Of a DNA stretch of 13,436 bases, positions 1 to 5,729 are shown in pieces. Positions within the stretch are counted from its first letter, which is position 1. Every line of letters starts with the position of its first letter. Where the stretch lies: contig JACPTH010000324.1 in the NCBI GenBank assembly GCA_016192885.1, forward strand, positions 1 to 13,436, given 5' to 3'. This DNA comes from a bacterium. GTDB taxonomy: Bacteria; Muiribacteriota; Ozemobacteria; Ozemobacterales; Ozemobacteraceae. Under the pieces are notes generated by a model, which made no database searches, had not been told where the DNA came from, and saw only the letters and a list, made by a program, of their open reading frames with translations. A program made the translations under genes and the position numbers.

Positions 1-513
1 TCCCGCTAGAGATTCATAAAGTTGCGTTGGGTGCAAAGGGGTCTGCGGAGATATTTTTGGAAAAACCACCCCCCAAGGATAATCGCATGGAATACCATAG
101 CAGCACCCGTTGAGGAAACAACCTACTCGGGAAAACGCTATTCCCAACGGTAGTCCCATTCCAACACAGTCCATGACGCGAAAGTAGGGCAAATTATTTA
201 TCCGAAGAAAAATCAAATCAAAAGCCAAACTGCTAAACCCGCACCCATAAAACGTTAACCCCCCCCGCTCAAAATCAAAAAAAGAAACCGATGGATTGAA
301 TATTTCCCCTGACTCAATCATGAAGAAGAAGCGGGAGCCAAATACTCCTACTATAAGTTGAAAAAGCAACATGTCAAAAACGGTTTCTCCGGGAAGGCCA
401 TCTTGCTTAGCTTCTCTGACTATCCAAAGGGTAGCTATGGAGTAACCTACCGCGATCATAACTCCGTAAGAATAGACATTAAACCATGGTGTCGAAAGGA
501 GAATCGAATGCAT
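1..513 (-). CDS. lgt: Prolipoprotein diacylglyceryl transferase, C-terminus cut by window edge
   Basis: Lgt moves a diacylglyceryl group from phosphatidylglycerol to the lipobox cysteine of prolipoproteins in the inner membrane, the first step of lipoprotein maturation. I translated the complement of 513 to 1: it is open for 171 codons and runs off the window. Family marks seen: a YSYGVM stretch in the first helix (14-19), GGLTFYG (84-90), the Lgt signature SRVGCFLNGCCYG (128-140, R129 matching E. coli R143), PWGVVFP (146-152) and LHPTQLYES (160-168). About 90 residues should lie beyond position 1. A TAG directly precedes the ATG in frame, so the start cannot be further upstream. No clear ribosome binding site is visible. 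The gene lies 50 bases downstream of lspA on the same strand, so the two are probably co-transcribed. FYGCGFSS replaces the more usual FYGG-(I/L)-GG; the effect is unknown. Confidence 0.93.
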   Translation of the reverse strand, partial: MHSILLSTPWFNVYSYGVMIAVGYSIATLWIVREAKQDGLPGETVFDMLLFQLIVGVFGSRFFFMIESGEIFNPSVSFFDFERGGLTFYGCGFSSLAFDLIFLRINNLPYFRVMDCVGMGLPLGIAFSRVGCFLNGCCYGIPCDYPWGVVFPKISPQTPLHPTQLYESLAG

Positions 514-563
514 GTGCTAGTAAAAACCCAAAGGTTAAGATTCAGTTTTTGCGGTTTTCCACG

Positions 564-1157
564 CTAAGCGGGAGTTGCCTGCGGGTCGGGTTCTTCGTTG
601 CTGTTAAGAAGAAATATATCTATGAACAATAGCGCTACACCGAGGTCAATTGCCACATCGGCAATATTGAAAACAGGGAAGTCAAAACTTCCGAAATGGA
701 AAAGAATGAAATCAACCACAAACCCATAAACGATTCGATCGTACAGATTTCCTAACGCCCCCCCAACCAAAAGGGCGAGAGCGCATCTTGTGAGTTTCTC
801 ATTCGTAGGAAGTTGGAAGCTATAGTAGGCAATTATTACAATCATCACAAAGGCCATCATAATCGGAGGAAATCTCCAATCTGGGAACCAACCGAATGCT
901 ACCCCCGGATTTTTTACATAGGTCAATGTCAAAAAATTTTTCACGACCGGAAGAGGCAAACTAATAAGCTGTAGATTTACAACCATTTTTGCGAGCCTAT
1001 CGAAAAGGAAAATAATGGAAGCATATAAAAACACTGATGGAGCTCGCAAATGATAACCCAGGTTTCGAAAAATATAAAATGGATATACGATTATCAAAAA
1101 AGCCCCAAAGAAAAGCGAGGTTATCGTCCAAAAGAGCAGATCATTTAATTTCGACAT
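564..1157 (-). CDS. lspA: Lipoprotein signal peptidase (signal peptidase II)
   Basis: LspA is the inner-membrane aspartic protease that removes the signal peptide after Lgt has lipidated the cysteine. The 197-residue product contains the family blocks: D53-x3-K57 in the first core helix, KNPGVAFG (82-89), GGALGNLYDR (132-141), VVDF (147-150) and FNIAD (163-167). By comparison with Pseudomonas LspA, D149 and D167 should be the catalytic pair, so the enzyme looks active. The usual length is about 160-170 residues. Here roughly 35 extra residues precede the core and include an additional hydrophobic stretch (about 7-29), suggesting five rather than four membrane helices. No strong ribosome binding site precedes the ATG, so a later start is possible but would have to lie within this extension. 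lgt follows 50 bases downstream. Confidence 0.95.
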   Translation of the reverse strand: MSKLNDLLFWTITSLFFGAFLIIVYPFYIFRNLGYHLRAPSVFLYASIIFLFDRLAKMVVNLQLISLPLPVVKNFLTLTYVKNPGVAFGWFPDWRFPPIMMAFVMIVIIAYYSFQLPTNEKLTRCALALLVGGALGNLYDRIVYGFVVDFILFHFGSFDFPVFNIADVAIDLGVALLFIDIFLLNSNEEPDPQATPA

Positions 1158-1487
1158 TTCGATAAACTACTTTTTCGCATCATTGCTTTTCCCTGCAAGA
1201 TTGATGGTTGATGACTAAAGGTTACCTTTTTTAACTTTCCAACCCAACGAAATAAGCATTTTCTTTATTTTTTTTACCGGTTTCAGTATATCAAACTCTC
1301 TCGACAAAGAACGTTCATTTTTGAATAGAAAAATTCGGTTTCCCGAAAAATTTTCAGGGATCTCCAAAAAAGAGAAATTCTAATATCTTCCAGACGGTAT
1401 GACGAGAAAACGGTTCTGTAATTAATTAATTTGATTAAGAGATACTTAAAAAATTATTTTCCGAAAACATTCGCGATCAAGGTAGGT

Positions 1488-1553
1488 GCAGGCTTTATGC
1501 CTGCTAAACCTGGGTTTTCGCAAACTAAAGTTTGCGGCTGCCAAGGCAGGTTT
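1488..1553. repeat. Compound palindromic extragenic element
   Basis: Three nested or adjacent inverted repeats are packed into 66 bases. GCAGGC (1488-1493) pairs with GCCTGC (1499-1504). AAACCTG (1506-1512) pairs with CAGGTTT (1547-1553). Inside the latter, CGCAAACT (1519-1526) pairs with AGTTTGCG (1529-1536) around a two-base AA centre. The design resembles short palindromic units scattered between genes in many bacterial genomes (REP-like). Only one copy lies in this window, so a dispersed repeat is inference; a structured leader RNA is an alternative. Confidence 0.5.
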
Positions 1554-1594
1554 CGAGTAATTTTGCAAGAGCCTCATTAAGTTTGTTTTTTCTT

Positions 1595-1620
1595 TTACCG
1601 ATAATCCAAGAGATCGGTAA
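1595..1620. promoter_or_regulatory. Inverted repeat upstream of cytochrome lipoprotein gene
   Basis: TTACCGAT (1595-1602) and ATCGGTAA (1613-1620) form a perfect 8-base inverted repeat with a 10-base centre, 40 bases before the ATG at 1661. The arms are 18 bases apart start to start, nearly two helical turns, which suits a dimeric repressor or activator site. A stem-loop in the 5' leader is the alternative. The stem is AT-rich and lacks a directly adjoining T run, so an intrinsic terminator is less likely. Confidence 0.35.
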
Positions 1621-1660
1621 CAAAAATTGGTTTTTAATTATTTTCGTTTTGGGAGGTTAA

Positions 1661-2683
1661 ATGATTCGGATGAGCAACCTCAAAACATTGAAGCAGCGAT
1701 CCGGCATTCTTTTCTTGATCGGATGCATTGTTGCGGTCATTGCCTCAGGATGTTCGGATAACACTGCAAACAACGGGGACCCTGTGAATCCGATGTCGGC
1801 ATACCAACCTTCTTCCACAAGCAAGGGGATACCTACAAACGGGCAAACCCAAGGCATCGGAGTAATAGACAAACCGATTGTTTCCGTTCCTCAGGGCAAT
1901 GACGGAAGAAAAGACCATTCCAATGCTCCCCTCCTTGATAACTGGCATCCAGGTTGGCAACAAGGGGATTGCTTCGGATGCCACAATAGTCAAAGTCGAA
2001 TTCCCGACCATAGTTATTCCGACTTAAATTTGTGTTACCTATGTCATGGAACAAACGGGCTTCCAGGGTTCGGCGATAATATCCCGCCGGTAATTTCGGG
2101 AATCGTTGCATCTCCAATGGGAACGACCGTCAAAGTTTCATGGGAAACCAACGAACCGACAATTTCAAGGTTGATTTTAAGGTCCAAAGACGGGGATAGG
2201 TTTGAATTTCCGGCAAGCACCGATTTTTCTCAATCTCATGGTTTTACGGTTGAAGGGCTTTTACCGTCCACAACATATTCTTATGAAATTGTTACAACAG
2301 ATAAAAATAACAATGTAACTACGACTGCGACATTTGGTGTTTTGAACTTTACGACCCAATCAAGCATCGGAGGGCCGGGGGGCGGAGGGGGAGGTTCCCA
2401 GGTATTCTTCACTTCGATTTCACATGACCTAAAAAGTTCTTTCGAAGTGGTTGTAAAATGGACCACCGCAAAAACCGCAACTTCCGTCCTATACATTATC
2501 CGAACCACGCTTCCCCAATTACAGCATAAGTTTGAAAGATCCGCGGCGACTTCATTTGAAGTTACTGATTCTTTGTTAACTCCTCCCGCAAGCTACAGTT
2601 ATTATATTGAGGCAATTGATGTGGAATCGGGCAAAAAATACAAGTCTACGCCGAAGACCTTTTCTGTCAGCCCGCAAACCTGA
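1661..2683 (+). CDS. Predicted di-haem cytochrome c lipoprotein with two fibronectin-III-like domains
   Basis: The product is probably an exported, lipid-anchored protein with two covalently bound haems. A signal peptide with hydrophobic core (16-28) ends in ASGC, placing the lipidated cysteine at C31; A rather than L at -3 is a tolerated but imperfect lipobox. After a low-complexity spacer come two CxxCH haem-attachment motifs, CFGCH (104-108) and CYLCH (125-129), with H85, H96 and H117 as possible second axial ligands. Residues 141-233 read as a fibronectin type III domain (IPPVISGI, VKVSWETNEP, LPSTTYSYEI). A glycine-rich linker (237-245) leads to a second, more divergent such domain (247-337). 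GGGAGG ends four bases before the ATG; the next in-frame ATG (1670) is an alternative start. The electron partner is unknown. The gene diverges from lspA-lgt, whose enzymes would process it. Confidence 0.82.
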   Translation: MIRMSNLKTLKQRSGILFLIGCIVAVIASGCSDNTANNGDPVNPMSAYQPSSTSKGIPTNGQTQGIGVIDKPIVSVPQGNDGRKDHSNAPLLDNWHPGWQQGDCFGCHNSQSRIPDHSYSDLNLCYLCHGTNGLPGFGDNIPPVISGIVASPMGTTVKVSWETNEPTISRLILRSKDGDRFEFPASTDFSQSHGFTVEGLLPSTTYSYEIVTTDKNNNVTTTATFGVLNFTTQSSIGGPGGGGGGSQVFFTSISHDLKSSFEVVVKWTTAKTATSVLYIIRTTLPQLQHKFERSAATSFEVTDSLLTPPASYSYYIEAIDVESGKKYKSTPKTFSVSPQT

Positions 2684-2809
2684 AACATCTGAAAGGGATT
2701 AATAATGCCTAACCGGAAACAAAATCAGGTCGGTTGAATTCCACTATGAAATCTGTTATTAATATCTCTTATGACGCGCATCTTGTGCAGGTTTTATTTA
2801 GAATAGCCC

Positions 2810-3634
2810 ATGGGATGGCTTTCCAAACTTACCGGGTCAAAGAAGACGGAGATTCCGTCCGATTTGTGGAATAAGTGTCCCAAATGCAACGAGATACTGA
2901 TAAAAAAAGATCTTGCCAAAAATCTGCACTTGTGCCCCAAGTGTGATTTTCACCTACGAATGCCAGTCTGGGATCGGATAGCAATGTTGACCGACAACAA
3001 CTCATTTGTTGAGTTAGATAATCAAATGGAGTCCAGCGACCCTTTAAATTTTCTTGACACGATGCCGTACACGGAAAGAATTCAAAAGAGCATTTGCGCA
3101 ACCGATACATTCGATGCCATTACCTGCGGGGAAGCTACGCTAGACGGCCATAGAATTCTTTTGGGAGTCATGAATTTTGAATTCATGGGTGGAAGTATGG
3201 GGTCGGTTGTTGGGGAAAAAGTAACGCGATTAATGGAATTGGCTTATGAAAAAAAAATTCCGGTTGTAATTGTTTCCTCCTCCGGCGGAGCCAGAATGCA
3301 AGAAGGAATACTTTCATTAATGCAAATGGCAAAAACATCTCAAACCATCGCCAGGCTTGCGGAGGTTTCCGTTCCGTACATTTCAATTTTAACCGATCCT
3401 ACCACGGGTGGAGTTTCAGCTAGTTTCGCTATGCTCGGGGATATTAATATGGCTGAGCCTGGCTCCCTTATTGGTTTTGCAGGGCCGCGAGTGATTGAAC
3501 AGACCATAAGACAAAAACTTCCCGACGGATTTCAGCGCTCCGAATTCCTTTTACAGCATGGAATTCTTGATTTGGTTATTCATCGCAGGCAAATGAAATC
3601 AATTCTTTCCAAGATTTTAAAACTTTTAAACTGA
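2810..3634 (+). CDS. accD: Acetyl-CoA carboxylase carboxyltransferase subunit beta
   Basis: AccD forms, with AccA, the carboxyltransferase that moves CO2 from carboxybiotin to acetyl-CoA, giving malonyl-CoA for fatty-acid synthesis in the cytoplasm. The 274-residue product has the zinc ribbon C23-x2-C26-x15-C42-x2-C45, the crotonase-type core with SSSGGARMQEG (156-166), and the closing IGFAGPRVIEQT block (221-232) followed by LPDGFQRSEFLL, all typical of AccD. E. coli AccD is about 30 residues longer at the C-terminus, a common difference. TAG lies just upstream in frame (2804-2806), so the ATG at 2810 is the earliest possible start; no strong ribosome binding site precedes it. accA follows after 16 bases. 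The biotin carrier and biotin carboxylase genes are not in the window. Confidence 0.97.
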   Translation: MGWLSKLTGSKKTEIPSDLWNKCPKCNEILIKKDLAKNLHLCPKCDFHLRMPVWDRIAMLTDNNSFVELDNQMESSDPLNFLDTMPYTERIQKSICATDTFDAITCGEATLDGHRILLGVMNFEFMGGSMGSVVGEKVTRLMELAYEKKIPVVIVSSSGGARMQEGILSLMQMAKTSQTIARLAEVSVPYISILTDPTTGGVSASFAMLGDINMAEPGSLIGFAGPRVIEQTIRQKLPDGFQRSEFLLQHGILDLVIHRRQMKSILSKILKLLN

Positions 3635-3650
3635 GGCAATTTCCCTCCCT

Positions 3651-4628
3651 ATGCCCCTTGAGTTTGAATTCGAACGTCCCATTCTTGAACTTGAAAAACG
3701 CTTAAGAGACCTTCAAAGCCTTTCAGAAGAAGGGCATATTGACCTTTCGCGCGAAATAAATGCCATTGCGTCGAAAATTGAAGCTATGAAAATCGATATT
3801 TTTAAGAACCTTGAACCCTGGCAGGTTGCTCAAATTGCGCGTCATCCCCAGCGGCCAAACACGCTTGATTACATCAATATTCTTTGCGGAGATACTTTCG
3901 TGGAAATTCATGGAGACAGGGAATTTCACGATGATCCTGCTATCGTCAGCGGTTTTGGGATAATCGAGGGAAGAGCGGTGGCTCTAATCGGTCATCAAAA
4001 GGGGCACGATACGAACGAAAATTTGTTTCGAAATTTTGGAATGCCCCAACCCGAAGGTTTCCGAAAAGCTCAACGATTGTTACGCCTTGCGGAAAAATTT
4101 AAGAAACCCATTATTGCTTTTATCGATACGCCTGGAGCGTTTCCCGGAATTGGAGCGGAAGAAAGAGGTCAGTGCGAGGCCATTGCCCATAACATAATGC
4201 TAATGGCAAGAATTAAAGTTCCGGTTTTGTGTTTTGTGATCGGCGAAGGCGGAAGCGGGGGAGCCCTTGCAATCGGGGTTGGTGACAGGGTTTTCATGCT
4301 GGAAAATAGCGTGTATTCGGTCATTTCCCCGGAAGGTTGCGCGGCAATTCTTTGGAAAGATGCCTCCAAAGCAAAAGATGCGGCAAAAGCCATGCGAATT
4401 GTTTCATCGGATCTAATGTCGCTTGGCGTAATTGATGGAATTCTTCGGGAACCAATCGGTGGAGCGCATCATGATTACGAATTCGCGGCTACTTCGGTTC
4501 GAGAAACCATTTCTACCCATCTTCCCGTTTTACAGGCAATGACCCAAAACGATTTACTTGAACGCAGGTATAAGAAATTCCGCTCCATGGGTAAATTTAA
4601 AATTTCACCCGAGATAGAAGATGCCTGA
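3651..4628 (+). CDS. accA: Acetyl-CoA carboxylase carboxyltransferase subunit alpha
   Basis: AccA is the partner of AccD in the carboxyltransferase heterotetramer. The 325-residue product matches the family along its whole length. It has an N-terminal helical region (LEFEFERPILELEKRL onward), the RHPQRPNTLDYI block (64-75), FIDTPGAFPGIGAEERGQ (157-174), the glycine-rich oxyanion region GEGGSGGALAIGVGD (198-212) and ISPEGCAAILWKDA (225-238). It lies 16 bases after accD on the same strand. The sigma-factor ATG at 4621 falls inside its last codons, so the two reading frames overlap by 8 bases and translation may be coupled. The accD-accA pairing ensures balanced subunits. Confidence 0.97.
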   Translation: MPLEFEFERPILELEKRLRDLQSLSEEGHIDLSREINAIASKIEAMKIDIFKNLEPWQVAQIARHPQRPNTLDYINILCGDTFVEIHGDREFHDDPAIVSGFGIIEGRAVALIGHQKGHDTNENLFRNFGMPQPEGFRKAQRLLRLAEKFKKPIIAFIDTPGAFPGIGAEERGQCEAIAHNIMLMARIKVPVLCFVIGEGGSGGALAIGVGDRVFMLENSVYSVISPEGCAAILWKDASKAKDAAKAMRIVSSDLMSLGVIDGILREPIGGAHHDYEFAATSVRETISTHLPVLQAMTQNDLLERRYKKFRSMGKFKISPEIEDA

Positions 4629-5616
4629 AAGAAAAAAAACTCCACATGAGGAAAGAGAAAATTTTTCTCCTAAGGGCCGTCCTAGAGCAGATTTCCCGAA
4701 AGAAAACCATTTTCCTGAATCCTCGCCTCCCGAAGATTTAGAAGATTCCGAACCATTACCCGTACCCGAACGGGAGAAGGTCGAATCGATTTTCGACGAT
4801 TCCGTAAAACTTTACCTTCAAGAGCTAACCAAGCTTTCCCTTGCGACCACCGCTGAAGAAGTAAGCTTCGCCAAGCGCATCCTTGAGGGTGACCCGGAAG
4901 CAAGAGAGGCACTTATTACCGCTAATTTGAGGTTGGTGGTGAGCATCGCCAAAAAGTACACCAATCGCGGTCTTCTTTTTCTTGATCTCATCCAAGAGGG
5001 TAATCTTGGGCTTCTTCGCTCAATTGAAAAATTTGATTATACTATGGGGTATAAATTTTCAACCTATTCCACTTGGTGGATACGGCAGGCAATAACTCGC
5101 GCCCTGGCTGAACAGGCACGCGTGATACGAATTCCGGTCCATATCATGGAGATTGTAAATAAACTAAAAAAAATCATTCGTACTTTCGCCCAAGAGCATG
5201 GCCGAGAAGCCACTACCGAAGAGCTTTCCAAATTGATTGAGCTCCCCCCGGAAAGAGTTGACGAGATAATTCGTTTAACCCAAGAACCCGTTTCCCTTGA
5301 ATTAACAGTGGGAAACAAAGAGGATTCATCCCTGGAAGATTTTATTCGCGATGTTGATTCCCCAAGTCCCGAGGAATGCGTGATAGATTCCCTCCTAAAA
5401 GAACAAATCGAGAATGTAATGAGAGATTTGGCCGAAAAAGAAAGACAAGTTTTAACTCTTAGATTTGGTCTCGACGACGGGATTCCCCGATCCTTGGAAG
5501 AAATCGGACGGATACTTTCCGTTACGCGAGAGCGCGTTCGTCAAATCGAAGAAAAGGCTTTAAAAAAATTAAGATCGAGTAAAACCCTTAATTTAAAGGA
5601 TTTTTATAACAGGTAG
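4621..5616 (+). CDS. rpoD: RNA polymerase sigma-70 family factor, RpoD/SigA-like
   Basis: Sigma factors direct RNA polymerase to promoters. The 331-residue product has region 1.2 (about 58-91), regions 2.1-2.4 (about 94-171) with DLIQEGNLGLLRSIEKFD (122-139) and FSTYSTWWIRQAITRAL (146-162), region 3 (about 172-255) and region 4 (about 261-331) ending in the helix-turn-helix SLEEIGRILSVTRERVRQIE (291-310). Region 2.3/2.4 and FGLDDGIPRSLEEIG are close to primary sigma factors. The first 55 residues are charged and proline-rich; there is no recognisable region 1.1 or long non-conserved insert, and the length is near that of RpoS. It may therefore be the housekeeping factor of a lineage with a short RpoD, or a group 2 factor; the symbol is tentative. 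The start overlaps accA by 8 bases, suggesting an accD-accA-sigma operon. Confidence 0.92.
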   Translation: MPERKKTPHEERENFSPKGRPRADFPKENHFPESSPPEDLEDSEPLPVPEREKVESIFDDSVKLYLQELTKLSLATTAEEVSFAKRILEGDPEAREALITANLRLVVSIAKKYTNRGLLFLDLIQEGNLGLLRSIEKFDYTMGYKFSTYSTWWIRQAITRALAEQARVIRIPVHIMEIVNKLKKIIRTFAQEHGREATTEELSKLIELPPERVDEIIRLTQEPVSLELTVGNKEDSSLEDFIRDVDSPSPEECVIDSLLKEQIENVMRDLAEKERQVLTLRFGLDDGIPRSLEEIGRILSVTRERVRQIEEKALKKLRSSKTLNLKDFYNR

Positions 5617-5729
5617 TTCGATCGAAAAACTTTAACCACCGCTTTTTCCAAACCAACTTATAAAAGCTATTGAAAAATGTTTTTTCGTGTTACCAAACTC
5701 TTCAATAAAGCGAGTTTTTCAATTCGTAA

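Larger units (their letters stand above)
1158..1660. other. Divergent intergenic region, 503 bases
   Basis: This AT-rich stretch separates lspA (leftward) from the cytochrome lipoprotein gene (rightward) and should hold both promoters. I found no convincing paired -35/-10 boxes and no protein-like open frame on either strand. It contains the palindromic element at 1488-1553, the inverted repeat at 1595-1620, and a ribosome binding site GGGAGG at 1651-1656. Its length is large compared with the other gaps in the window. Confidence 0.6.

Noticed and set aside
259..266. C8 run within lgt, considered as a frameshift or phase-variable site
   Set aside because: The lgt frame is intact across it, encoding the conserved Gly-Gly pair before LTFYG, and eight bases is within normal variation here.
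358..567. Open frame of 69 codons on the plus strand
   Set aside because: It lies opposite the start of lgt, whose minus-strand reading gives an unmistakable family match. It has a TTG start and no recognisable product.
1334..1347. Short hairpin TTCGG-TTTC-CCGAA followed on the minus strand by T5, considered as a terminator
   Set aside because: Only five base pairs, and it would lie upstream of lspA rather than at the end of any gene in the window.
2746..2874. 42-codon frame starting with ATG upstream of accD
   Set aside because: It overlaps the accD start in another frame, has no ribosome binding site and no protein-family features.
5617..5729. Search for an intrinsic terminator or promoter between the sigma gene and the GGT gene
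   Set aside because: Only A/T-run pairings such as GAAAAACT with AGTTTTTC about 80 bases apart were seen; no GC-rich stem with a T tract and no well-spaced promoter boxes.
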